From Molanna angustata (Eukaryota; Arthropoda; Insecta; Trichoptera; Molannidae), in contig OY754980.1 of NCBI GenBank assembly GCA_963576475.1, positions 2,227,567-2,291,566 on the forward strand: DNA of 64,000 nucleotides, written 5' to 3'. Shown in pieces: positions 22,048-35,000 of the stretch (position 1 is the stretch's first letter; the number at the start of each line of letters is the position of its first letter). A model generated the notes under the pieces. The model was given only the letters and a program-made list of their open reading frames with translations, had not been told where the DNA came from and searched no databases. The translations under genes and the position numbers were made by a program.

Positions 22048-22297
22048 TCATACCATCACGCCATGTCCCCCACGTGGTAGGCAGAAAGAACACAATGCCA
22101 CATTTTTCTATCTTGACACACATTCATCGCCTCGTCAACATTCATTTTACGTCTTATGCATTTTTTTTTGTCTGTTGTTATATTTTCGTCTTTAAGAATA
22201 TCGTTCACATGGTCGTGCCATCTTTTTTGGGCGCTCCCGACCTCTTGTTCCATTCCTGTCAGCTTTGTATATTTGCTTGGTCAGGCGTTCTTCATTA
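22048..22297 (-). mobile_element. LINE 3' end, minus-strand copy of the 1475-1763 family
   Basis: The minus strand reads NEERLTKQIYKADRNGTRGRE, then RHDHVN-like sequence and MNVDEAMNVCQDRKMWHCVL, then stop and a GGCGTGATGGTATG tail. It is 5'-truncated. Confidence 0.75.
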
Positions 22298-22940
22298 AGG
22301 GCAAGTTTACATAAATAAAAATATATTTGCGGGGGTGAAGAACGGAGCGGGAAGAGTGAAGTAATATTACGATAATCTGCTAACATACACAAAACTTACG
22401 GTCGAATGATGCATCGTAAAGAAGTAATATGTATTCTACGTATTCGTAAAAAGGTGATATCTAATACGCGTACTGCGATGTGCGGAAGGATCGTTCTACA
22501 GTTTGTATTACACAGTACTATAAAATTCACTGCAAACTCTAGCGACTTCAAAACATATGAATATACTTGCATAGTTCGGTTTTAAGTTCACACACATATA
22601 AAAAAATTAGTCTCTGTTACGCTCATAACTGTGTGTCCGCGTGCGAAAGAGACAGTGAGTTTTTTGACTATGCATGTGACAGTCTACAAGACTAGACATA
22701 TTGGCTTATATGTACATAGGCGTGCCGTGGTTTATTTTTTTTCTTATAAATTATTTTTTAAGTTTTTGATAAAATAAAAAAAACAGCGTAAGTATAAGTT
22801 GTAAATTCTTATTTATCAGGCATATTAATGTAAACAAGATGTTAAATTTAGTATTTTATTTTATATTTTTTAATATAATAATATTACAATAAACAAAAAT
22901 ACACATATATAAAAAAACATTGATAATAATAATAATAATA

Positions 22941-23140
22941 AACACTTCCTTGCGAGTTTATTGTCAAATGTAAATTCCTTCCAACTAACCAGTGTTTCCA
23001 GCCCAGAGAAGCAAGAATCGCGTGAGAAATAATTTTAAATAAATTTCTCCTCAGCTGGGTATCGAACCCAGGACGCCCGCACGGAAGCCAAACGACTTAA
23101 CAATATGCTACGGCCGTACTATAATGTCAGGTTTCTTATC
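22941..23140 (-). mobile_element. tRNA-derived SINE, family 3
   Basis: Contains TCCAACTAACCAGTGTTTC, GAGAAGCAA and, on the minus strand, a tRNA-like head with the B-box-like GGGTTCGATACCCAGC region (plus strand GGGTATCGAACCCAGG) and a run of anticodon-arm-like sequence. A second, headless copy lies at 52456-52560. It is a repeat, not a functional tRNA gene. Confidence 0.65.
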
Positions 23141-23311
23141 CACCCCCTTTAGAAGGACCAAGAGTACGTCAAAAATTTTATTCATGCTCCTAATATTTGA
23201 GTGTACACCACAAAAATGTATGTTTATAGCTGATATCTGACTATTGTATTCATCGAGAGATTTCACAAATTTCTTGTTTCACATTATAACAATCATCAAA
23301 TATGTTTTGCA

Positions 23312-23494
23312 TTTTTTTTTTAAAAGAATGAATATGTCCTTGTATAACAAGTACAAATACATCCTTATACATTCCCTAAACTAAGCATAAATGCTTGTAC
23401 TATAGGTGAATGGAAATCGGTCGTGGCAGGATTCGAACTCGCGACCTCTGGGTTGCTAGCCCAGCGCGCTAACCGCTCTACCACCACCCATCTC
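23312..23494 (-). mobile_element. tRNA-derived SINE, family 1
   Basis: A full-length minus-strand copy: poly-T (poly-A tail) at 23312, body with GTGCTATAGGTGAA-type sequence, and a tRNA-like head with GATTCGAACTCGCGACC and CCAGCGCGCTAACCGCTCT (B and A box regions). Confidence 0.8.
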
Positions 23495-25350
23495 AATTCT
23501 TCTGACATTTTTAAATATAGTTACAATAGTACTAGTTGCATGTAACACATGAGATCCAACTGTCGATAGCGATAGTATGTACAGTTGAAGAATAAGTACC
23601 AAACTATAATCCCATTAATACAAATTATTTAATATTTTAAGATATTTGATTTTCTATACAACACATGTACCTATGTATGTATGTCAAGATAGGATAGTAT
23701 GGAGGTCAGTCCTTTGATCTTACCCAGAATATGTTGATATTTTTTGTTTCAATTCAATTTTTTAAAATTGATTTTTATAAAAAATTTTATAAAATTGATT
23801 CATTCAGAGAATTGAATTCTCATGAACGAATCGACAGTTGGAAAATTATTTTGTAGAAAACGAAGAAATTTTATTCGCAATTTTAATCTGTCGTCCACGA
23901 AGATTACCCATCGTAAAAAAAATAAAAATACAATTAATATTTTTATGTTCCACCACTGTACGTAAACCATTTTTTTACTCAGACTCACTCACACAGGTTT
24001 GGGTAAAGTAGTATAATAGAGAGAATGTTCTGTGGAAATAAAATTGACGCAGCCCAGACGTCCGAACTCGTTCAAGCCTTGCGAGCGACTAATTGTTCTT
24101 TTAGTTAGATGAAACAGAGGTTCATTAAATATTTTATAATAATATTTTCAAAAACTTAAATAAAAATTTAAATAATAGAAATGATTGAGAAGGCTATTTT
24201 ACACAATAATAATGTAAAATATTTGTATTCTGTATAATATTTATACCATTAAAATGCTTAGAAATGTATAGAAATTTGATTTAAAAAATGGTATTTTCAA
24301 ATCTCTTTTACAGCTTAAATAAAAACAAAATCGAAATTTCCTCACGTCCAACACTAGACTTATATGTTATGTAAAATATTTGAAAAAAAACATCTAGTTG
24401 CATTAATGTTTCTTCGAGTAATGTTTATTATCATAACACTCAAAATCTGAAATATTTGTTTGAAGTATTTTTAAAATGCTTATATTAACAATTATAAATA
24501 AAATAATGAAAAATCACGACGTGGAGCACAAGAATAAATATTGATAAACAAAATAATATTGATGTGAGATATATCAAATATTCCGTTCAGCCATAATCCT
24601 TATCCAAATAATGCTGAATAATGCATATTTTCCTGAAGTCCGATAATATCGCGTTTATTCTTCCCAAGTGGCCAAACCATCTCAATGTGTTGACTTTCAT
24701 TCTGTTAATTACATCTTTCGTCATCTCACATTTTTTCCTTGTGTCCTCATTTCTTACTCTGTCAGGACATCAAATAAATAAAATTTATAACAAAATTTAT
24801 ACCCATATCATCATAAAGAGGTATTATAATATTTGTATTAACTATTTTAATGCAGAATATTAGAAAGGTCTAAAATAAAGTATGAAAAAATGAAAAATAA
24901 TTATTAATTTAAATGCATAATATATCAACGACTGTAAGACCTAATTATTAGCATAACATAAAATTACTGCGGGTTTGTCACAGATAAAACAACAAATGGA
25001 CTCTATGCAAAAGTTTTAACAGTACAATACCCATTTTTCTGAATTGTATAACTTTTTTCTTCGTGGACCAATTTTATGATGCCATCACATGACGCCATTT
25101 GGACCACTTCAGCCTTTCATTATTTTATTGGAAAAAACAAGTAAAAATATTTTACTTTAAAAAAAATATTAAAATAGTGTTACTATAGCACACCTCTACT
25201 GCTCACACATACTGAGTAGTAAGTAGTAATTACATGCAAGAGCTGAGGGAAATTAAAACAAGTGTATATTATTACTCTTAGGCATTGTTAAGTTATGAAA
25301 TTTTCAAATAAATCCCGTGTAAATAGGGAGTCCGATGTATATTTGTTAAA

Positions 25351-25614
25351 ATTAATTAAATGAAATAAAACACAACTTTGTGTACACCACTACAATTATA
25401 ATTTTTATTCAAATGAATAAAAATTCCTCTACATGTTACGAGAACAAAGATCCCTTCCTCAGGAGGATACAAAGTATACTAAGTTTAGTATACTTTGTAT
25501 CCTGAGGAAGGGAACTTTGTTCTCGTAACATGTAGAGGAATTTTTATTCATTTGAATAAAAATTACAATTGTTGTGGTGTACACAAAGTTGTGTTTTATT
25601 TCATTTAATTAATT
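25351..25614. mobile_element. Foldback palindrome, about 264 bp
   Basis: Two arms of about 130 bp, inverted almost perfectly around a 2-nt centre (TATACTAAGTTTAGTATA near 25480). The left arm differs from the right by a 3-bp insertion in CCTCAGGAGGATAC and a few single changes. Outer ends are ATTAATTAAATGAAATAAAA and its complement. No ORF. Full symmetry and no distinct interior fit a foldback or hairpin MITE. Confidence 0.85.
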
Positions 25615-28115
25615 TCAAAATGATACCAAAAAGTAAAAAACAATTGTTTGTCGATGATGGTATATTTGTTAATGTTGTTATTATTCCAATGTGTTTTGAA
25701 CCATATTTTTACCAACCAAGCAGTGATTAATATGCTTAATAGTATCGTTAATTATTTTCTTTTTTATTTTTCAAATATAATCATTGATTAATTAATAAAT
25801 CATAAAACTATAAATTAATATGAGCATTAATTTTTCCATTTTTCATTTTTATCTATGAATTGCCAATTTCTCCTAAGTGTTGCCAAGTATTTTAAAATAT
25901 TTGTTAGAAATGATATGCCATCATATCATTAATTTTATTATTCTGTATAGTACAATCTGACTAATCACTATACTAGCACGTACAGTAATCTAGCACTACT
26001 GTCTAAAAAAAACATTAATTTTATTTGTGTTTTGTAATAATTATGTAGTAATTTACATATACATTTTTTTCTCATATTACTTTTATTCCAGTTATCTGAA
26101 TTGTCATTTAACCCAGCACTATAATTGATTTGAAAGTTCATAAATCAATTCCTAACATAAATTTATAATTTATGTTAAAAACTGTTTTTTTAGTAATATT
26201 AATAATTTAAAAATATATCTGTCCACTCTGATTTTATGATTCAAAATATAAATAACTACATAGTAAAAACTACCAAAAATAATCAATGATTTTGCCTCAT
26301 TTAGAGGGCATTTATACTTAATTATCACAGGCAGATATAATATTTTACAATAATTGTTTTTATTTTAAATCTTCAAAACAATTATTTCGAATAATAGGAA
26401 TGCTCAACTTATATATGGATAGGTATGTATAGTGTTTTTAATTAAACGATGCGTGGCTCTCTCTTTGCCAGATCCATGTTTGTTTTATTATTGTATTGAT
26501 ATTGCAGTAATTACACATTTTTATATATTTTGATTTTGTAAGATTGACAGTAGTCGTAAGATGTTTACATTGGTTATGAAAAAAAAAATAGTTATTAAAA
26601 TAAAAACTTCTTATGAAATAGGTGAAGTGATTTTTACTGAATACAAATAGAATAATATTTATGCATTAATGTGTACTTTATTGTTATTACCATTAAACCG
26701 TCTTTTGGTTTAAAATTATGTCTGAGAGTGAATTCCTATCCAATGATAAGATAAATCTTTGGCAATGGATTGTTGTGATAAATACTTAAATTATGTATTT
26801 TATGCTTCTATTGTTTTATTTTGACTTGTATAAAAAACGCTTATAGCTAATTGTAAATGGTGTTGTAATCTATTTATTTGTTAAAAGATTTTTAAATTAA
26901 ATTATCACTAAGACTGTTAAAAACGATGAAGTATATAATATTCAACTCTCTCATTTTATGAAATAAATTTATACTGTCATGAGACTCTATTGTATTTATA
27001 CTGTATTTCCATTATTATTTTAATAATTTATAACTACTTGCTAACAAATAGGAGAATTTATGACCTTTTTTTAACAAATTCACGATGATATAATTATTAA
27101 ATATGTAAGCATGAAAGAAATATTTATTTCGTTTGTTTTATTTTAAAAAGTATTCGTGATAACTTTGAAATACAGTAATTATTATTTTTATATTTCAAAA
27201 CAATTATAAATGTATTATCATGTCATGTGGAAGATTTTTTATCCCATGATCATAATTTTCTTTACTCGAACAAATATTTTTCATGAAATGCATCAAAACA
27301 TGTTTGAAATGATATGTTTGATAAAAATATGTAATATTTTGAATAATTAAATTGAAGGTGAACTCTGTTACACCAAATTGTTTGAATTTTTAAAGACGCA
27401 GTATTAAAATTATTTTTAGTTAATCAACTATCAGTATTACGGTATTTATTTTACTTGAATGTTTTTAACAGTCTATGTATAAAGAAAAATATTATTTTTT
27501 TATTGTTTACCATTCCTATCCAAGTAATGATTTGTTATTGATTTATTAACGAAAAAAGGATGCTCTGAATCTTTCCTTTTACTTTATTATAATTATTTAC
27601 AGGATCATAACGCCATTGTAGTATAAATAACTTTATATGCTTAAAAATTCAATATGGAAATGAAAAGGAAAGTCAATTATATAATAAACCAAAGAATACA
27701 GAGGAAAAAAATGAAATTGCAAAATATTTATGGAGATATGATATATGAAGGTTGGTGGATAGTTCGTAAATTGGCTGAAGAATGATGAGGTGATGATGAT
27801 GGTGTATGAACGCGATGTGCGCTGCGGGTATGTGTCGGCGACTACCTGTGTCTGATAGCCGGGCAGGAATATTGGGTCCCGTGTTGGGTTTTGTGTTGAA
27901 TGCGTTTAGCACTGCTGGAACTGATCTGACTTCTGATTGGTTGAAGGTTTCGTAATGTATGTCGGGCTCGTTACGTTGTTACTACCAGAGGTGCAGGCAT
28001 TTCAGTGGAAATCTTTGGTGCCGCCAAAAGATGTGATGAAGCAATATTAGTAATAATGTTAATTACCACATATTAAATTGATAAATTAATCTTAATTCAT
28101 GCATTAGGGAAAAAA

Positions 28116-28156
28116 ATAGAATCATGCTTATTTTTATAAAATAAGCATGATTCTAT
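28116..28156. repeat. Small perfect hairpin
   Basis: ATAGAATCATGCTTATTTT is inverted as AAAATAAGCATGATTCTAT with a 3-nt loop. It is an isolated palindrome in the spacer; its origin is unknown. Confidence 0.7.
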
Positions 28157-28350
28157 CATTTTTTCATAAATGCATTGTTTAGTATATTTTTTTGTATTTT
28201 TCAAACCATTGTAAGTCATTGTACAGGGTGTTGAAAATTGCCTATCCTGCCCTGAATGTTTGCAATTATTTTTATTTCTCTCTTTATTTTATGAATCAGA
28301 ATTCATTTTCTTAAGTTTAGCCGAACATGTAAACGTATTTATGGAAAGAA

Positions 28351-28590
28351 CTGGTACTGCCTCCCTGACCAGCCAGCTGGTTAAAATTTATTTGACCAAC
28401 ACCAATTTAGTTATTTTATTTTGATATTTTAGTTACTTTTTTTAATATATAATGCAACTGGCTCACGCCCGTCGCAATTATAACTACAAACGAACCTAAC
28501 CAACTTATTTTTACCAAACTTTTGTAAGTTATGTTTAAAAAATCGGTGTACATCCTAGGCTATCCTGGCTGGTCAGGGAGGCAGTACCAT
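28351..28590. mobile_element. TIR element with CTGCCTCCCTGACCAGCCAG ends
   Basis: CTGCCTCCCTGACCAGCCAG at the left reappears inverted at the right (CTGGCTGGTCAGGGAGGCAG). TA flanks both ends, which fits a Tc1/mariner-type target. About 240 bp and no ORF. It lies upstream of the ANCHR-like gene. Confidence 0.7.
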
Positions 28591-29009
28591 ATAAGAATAT
28601 GACATAACAAGGAAACAACTATGTATATAAGAATATGACATAACAAGAAATGATAAACAACAAGATTCTCTGTATATCTTCTTCACGTGCCGTTTCGTCT
28701 ATGAAGGTTGGTGACCATACTCTATTTATATGGTGTAACATTGTCAAATTATAATGAATGTGTTTATTTGTTTGTCAAAGTTATTTATTTTTCAAAAATC
28801 AATGAGCATTAAACAATTAAAATAAAGAAGAAGTTCAAGTATTTTTATAATGTGGCAACACTTAAAATTTGACATTTACTTTCTAAACGTCAAATTTTCT
28901 GCATTGTTGATACTTTCGTATTTTGTTTGTATGATGTAGAAGATTTTAAGTACTATTTCATCGTTTAAAAAATATATTTTTCACATTTAAATAACATTAC
29001 TTTAAAAAA

Positions 29010-32000
29010 ATGTCTTGTAATGGTTGTGCAAAACCATTTTCTTTTCTTAAGAAAGAAGTATGCCATGAGTCATGTTTTCCATCGATTGTTTTAATTATAA
29101 AAAACCAAATTAGTTATGGTTATTGATTTGTAAATTTGATTTCAGATTGGATGTCCAGGTTGTGGTTTTGGGTACTGCAGTAAATGTTTAGAACATCCCA
29201 TAATTGTGAAAAAAACTGGTAAACTTTCCAAGGTGTGCAACTTGTTAACACTTTATAACTATAGTTTCTAACCAAATAGATAATGCTTGCATACTCCAGT
29301 GGCTACATTAGCTTCACTTATTTCGTGTCTATAATAGCCAAATTTATTGACTAATTTCATTGTATATTCCAATGTAATAGAATATTTTATGACTGCTTAA
29401 AAGAAGGCAATAAACTTGCTATTTCATTTAAATAAGTGTAAATAAATTGCCTAAAGCAAGGCCAGCATAGGAATGCATTTGAACCCTCGTTTCACCTCTA
29501 CTTTCTTCCTCGCGTCTCACCATCAACTAAACATTTATTGGAGATTGTCAAACAATTAATTTTTTCCACTTTATTGTCATCTTAAAAAATTTGATTTCGT
29601 TAAATAGATAAATAAGAAAACACACTGGCGTTGGATAATACCTAAAGCATCAGAAACACTTAAGCACAGACTATCAATAGAAGTTAGCAGTCAACCATTA
29701 TCTTTTTCTTTGTAAAATAATCAATTCGCAACACTTGAAATTTAGGCATATTTATTCGTAAAACTAAATAAAATAAGAGATGATTTCTTATACAGTTAAT
29801 TTAGGAATTCCTACTGAGCAATACAGTATAACAACGCAGCTTTTATAACTATTTTTCGTCAATAAGTACCTATCTATTTGCAATATAATACCCTCTATTG
29901 CCTACCTGCTGTAATACCCAATGATACACCACGCAGTGTGTATGTAGGTATACAGGTACATGGATCAAGATGAAATAATATTGAAAATAAAATATTGTCC
30001 ATGAAGAAAAGAGACCATCATACCCAAAAATGCACTAGTAGACTGTCTCCAGTATAATTATTACAGAATTATGCAATGGGATTAAAATTTAATTACAATC
30101 TATTTTTTTTTTTGTTTAAGGCGATTCACCCTGCAAAGAGTGGTTTGTGACTACTAAGTATCTCACTGCATTTATATATTATGAGCTAAGCATTGTAGCA
30201 TTCATATAATATATTTGAGTTATAGTACCCCACGTAATAATTGCAAAAAATACATGTAAATTACCTATATTATTTATACTAATATTGGTTTGTGTTGTAG
30301 GTTTGTACAAAATGTAAAATGGCCGATGAATCGGGAAATAAAGCAGGACCATCTGAAATTGAACCTCCTAAAGCATATTTAAGGTAAATTAAATATTTTG
30401 TGATTGCAAGTGCAAAAATTTGATTTTTTCCCTGGTGAGAGTCAACCAATTTAGAAGCAGTTATGAAATAGATGATGTTAAAACGAGTTGGTTTGTTGCC
30501 AACGCTTAACTCCTCACTTAAAAGTCACTCCACAAAGTATTCAAATTTTGTACGGGAAATTGTCAGCATTTTCATGAAATGAGTTTGTTCAATTATATTT
30601 TATTTAAATATTTTATTATGAAAACTTAATAATTTTTCAATGCCATTTTATGAATGTGATGTGCCTTTTTACCAATTTGAAAACAAAAATTTCAAATCTC
30701 AAGTTTCCTGAACTTGGGGTCACTTTGAAATATTTGATAGTAAAAAAAATTGAGAAGAACTATTCAGATATCCTTCAAAATCTGATGGGGTCTAAGTGAG
30801 TATTAGATATACATATTTGTAAAATTTGAAAAGAATCGAATGAGTACTTTAGTCTATAATTGATAAAGTAAAATAAACATGCCATACATAGCACACACAC
30901 ACACAGATACATTGTGATGAAACTTTCAGAATACAATTTCAGCATGATACTAGTTAAAAATTGCGAAATCATAACTCCCCACTATATTCCCTTGGGTTAG
31001 TGAGGAATAAAAAGGTTCATCATCATCCCATAGATGGTTTATTATTAAGCGAAAATGTCACACATTTTATATAGAATTTTAAAAATTTGGATTAATATCG
31101 AAACTCAATAAAAAGGCATAATTGGTAAACGTTGCTCAAGCGCATAAAGTGATCACGTAAACCAGCCGACGACAGGTCGTAATCCCTGTAGTTACCTCGA
31201 TTTCCCGGTTCTCCTATAATGTTCCACCTTCGTCTCTATTGAGATATTAATTTGTCATAAAATATCATTGACTTCTGACTCCGGAGGGAATGAAATTCAA
31301 TGTTTGTGTAATGCAACTATAAAAATATTCAATATATTATGTAAAGGTATTTTTTTTTCTTATTCAAGCAGAAGATGCAGATTTTTTTTATATTCAAGAA
31401 TTTTTTTTTATAGAAGATGCATTATTTTTTTATTATTCAAGCAGAAGATGCAATATTTTTTTTATATTCAAGTAGAAGATGCAATCTTTTTTTTAAATTC
31501 AAGCAGAAGATGCAATATTTTTTTACTATTCAAGCAGAAAATGCAATATTTTTTTATTATTCAAGCAGAAGATGCAATATTTTTTATTATTCAAGCAGAA
31601 GGTGCAATATTTTTTATAATTCAAGCAGAAGATGCAATATTTTTTTATTATTCAAGCAGAAGATGCAATATTTTCTATTATTCAAGCGGAAGGTGCAATA
31701 TTTTTTATTATTCAAGCAGAAGGTGCAATATTTTTTATTCAAGCAGAAGATGCTATTTTTTTATTATTCAAGCAGAAGATGCTATTTTTTTATTATTCAA
31801 ACAGAAGATGCTATTTTTTTATTATTAAAAGAGAGAATATTATAATAGGAAGTAAATAATACTTGGAGGTCTTTTGGCTTCATGAAGTTTATAAAAAAAA
31901 TTAGTGATGATTGTCTGAAGAAACTTAGTGAGTTATTAGTATCTCACTTAATCAGTTATTATTATAAATGTTCGTCTCATCAAGCTACATCGATTAATGT

Positions 32001-35000
32001 AATCTACCATGTGAAAAGCATTTAAAACTACTAATATGCATTATCTTCATTTTGTGGAATCACTATTAGGTAGCTTTCACAATGCCACATACAAACTTCA
32101 TCGAATAATTGACGCCATACTGTGAAACTTATCATGAGACAGAAGTTAGAAATTTGACCTGTTAGTTGCCCGAGAAGCAGTACAAAATAAAACAAAGTAT
32201 CCAGTGATGCTAATCTTTCTCTGTTTCCGAAATTGTAAATTTTATTTCCTTTCAGGAGGTTGGAAAGTTTGGATAACCCATCAAAGCCGCCGATAGTCGT
32301 CTACCAACACAACGACAGGTTGGGTAATCTAAAAAAAGGGTTGTCACCCGAGGATTACGAAATAGCAGAAAGATTGGAGAAGCTAAGAGCTGAAAGAAAG
32401 AGTACGGATTATATTCCATCCAATGATGAGATCAAAGAAAGACTGGCCAAATTGAGAGACGAACCGATTCAAACTAGCCAGAAAGTAATTACCTTTTTTT
32501 CTAATAGAATACATGTATTTCTCAGTTTTATTTATTTATACAATAACAGCAACGAGGTTCATCACCCATTCTGAATGAAGTGTTTTAGGTGAGATGATGC
32601 TAGTGTGTGGGGATGCACATATGTATTGTGCTTCCTTTTTATGCTCTAGATACAACAATACTACAAATGATACTTAAAACTAGATGCAAACGTAAATTAC
32701 TTAACTAGTTTAAGAAACTGTTAATGGTAACAATGTATAAGGCAATGCACAACCGCTCACATGTCGCATGTCATTGTGTGATATTCCGTGATGGTATTAA
32801 TGAATCAATTAATATTATTGTTTTAGACCAAAACTTCATCAAACTGGCAACATACATGACAATTTTCCAAATCACAAAGTACCATGTCGTTTTAAGAAAT
32901 CAAATAGTCGATAAGGCAGCTTAATATGATATAAATATAAGATCCTATTATCATCCTCAATCGCAGCATCCATTCACAGTGGACCTTCAACATATATGAA
33001 CAAGTCGCTTCTCGAACTCCTTTATTAACACAGCAGCCCGACTGTGGAACGATCTTCCGAATTCTGTGTTTCCACCTTCGTACAACCCGGGTCTTTTTAA
33101 AATCCGAATTAATAAACTCTTTTCTAGATTGCAAACCCCTCCCAACGCTACGTAGTGCGCTTCTTCGGAAGAGTAAAATGGACCCAAATCCTAATAGCTG
33201 GCGTCCCCTACGTAGACATGTTAAAAAAAAAAAAAAATTGACTTGACACCTTTCGTAAATGATGCTATTTTAAACATTTATAATATTTTAATGAATTTGA
33301 GATCATTTTCTTCAGTGTATCATTTTTATCAAATTTCAATTTTAATACGTAGTATTGTTCTCAAAACAATTAAGTATTATTACACTTTTTAGTTTGTATT
33401 GTAATAAATCAAATGGATGGCGACACAGCAGTAAGTTTGAATCCTGCCACATTTGATTTTGTTCACCTATAGTTCAAGCATTTATGCTTAGTTTAGAGAA
33501 TGTATGAGGGATGTATACATACTTGTTACTACGACATAATCATTAGATAAAAATAATTATGTATATATATATCACTTAAATTAATTGTGCCAGCCAAAAT
33601 ATTCCTAAGCGTGAAAATAATTATTAAAAATTAAGCTCATTATTTATAGGGGTTTTAGGAAATCTATGTTGTTATATAAATTTTCAATTTCATTTCAAGT
33701 CCAACTTACCAGCGGTTGATTTGAGATCTGATCAGCAAAAGTGTGATGACTTGTTGTCTCAATATATGGATGAATGTGCCATAGAACAAAGCAAACTAGA
33801 TTTTGACCAACAGTTACATCAAAGACTAAACAATCTGAAAGGATCTCCGAGTTCTTCTGGAGGGTACAAAGACAATACGAATCCGGATCTTTTAGTTCAG
33901 GTAAATTTATATGAAGATAAATTGTTTCATTTATTTTCAAAGCTGTAATGTACTGTGATGGGGTGCACAGTACTATCTCCTCAATTGAATATTGGGGATG
34001 GTCTTCTTCAATAAATAACTCAGTAGTTATCTCTGTAATCAATCTCTGTATTGTCTCAGTACGAGCCCTATGGCAGAATGCCCCCTACTCATTCATACCA
34101 AGCCTATATAGGCACAACATCCATCTCTTTCACACACGATATCCCTTTCACACTTACGTACACTACACTCCCACAACTAATCTCAGAAAACATTCACTCA
34201 CTCAATTTCATCCTAGCTACATATTTACAATACAATAATAATACAATACCTTAACAATTTATTTTACATTCATAATTAATTTATACATATGTTATACAGT
34301 CAATTAATTTCTCTTTCCTTGAGTGAATGATTCATAGTGTGTATGTTCATCTGGGATATCGTTGTCTCACTGGTCGTGGTCTCAGTCTGTCTCTCCAAGG
34401 AGTCCTTTCTGAAAGAGAAGAAGAATCCGAATTAACCCCGGTCGGTATATCCACTTCAAAGAGTGGACCTAACTCTTCAATACTCTCAGAGTCATTATTA
34501 ATATCATCCCAGTGTACCCTTCGTTCTACCAAGTGATCCATGTGTCTTTTCCATTTTAATTTCCCAACAGTTTCCACAATAAAATTCCTATTTCCCAATA
34601 TCTTGATAACAGTAGCAGGTATCCATCTATTTTTAGAGTCTCTAAAATCTCTTGTCATAATCCTAGATCCAACATTAAAATTCTTTCCTTTCTTCTTCCC
34701 CCCGTAATAATAACCTTGTCTGTTTTGTTTCCATTTCATTCTCTCCTGAACGTTTCTGTCTATTCTCACAAAGGATTTATCATCATCCGGAATCAATGTA
34801 TCAAAAATTGATCTAATTCTTCTTCCTATCATTTGTACACTTGGTTCGATACCTGTTGTAATTGATGGTGTGTTTCTAAAATCTACTAAAAATTTCAATA
34901 ATTTTTCCTCATAATTTTCTTGTAATCTATCCCTATTTATTAACTTTTTTAGAAAATTTTTAACTGTTTTAACTGCATTCTCCGCTAAACCATTTGAAGC

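Larger units (their letters stand above)
21880..29009. other. Intergenic region between GNPAT and the ANCHR-like gene
   Basis: 7.1 kb of strongly AT-rich DNA. Recognisable content: a LINE 3' end (22048-22297), a family-3 SINE (22941-23140), a family-1 SINE (23312-23494), a foldback palindrome (25351-25614), a small hairpin (28116-28156) and a TIR element (about 28351-28590). Nothing else codes for protein as far as I can see. The ANCHR promoter must lie just upstream of 29010 but shows no clear core motif. Confidence 0.7.
30384..32255 (+). other. ANCHR-like intron 3
   Basis: 1.9 kb holding repeat copy B (30495-31010), the 33-bp tandem array (31355-31828) and a short SINE family-2 tail at about 32158-32196. 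No exon is seen. Confidence 0.7.

Noticed and set aside
22056..22298. 125-aa plus-strand ORF near 22000
   Set aside because: Mostly antisense to the LINE 3' end at 22048-22297.
27673..27912. 79-aa minus-strand ORF with a His run
   Set aside because: The His run comes from an ATG/GATGATGATG simple stretch; no support for a gene.
31355..31828. Possible CRISPR array
   Set aside because: Units are directly tandem without unique spacers, in a eukaryotic intron; a minisatellite.
31268..31859. Three overlapping ORFs of 75-186 aa
   Set aside because: They translate the 33-bp minisatellite in different frames; no start context or conserved product.
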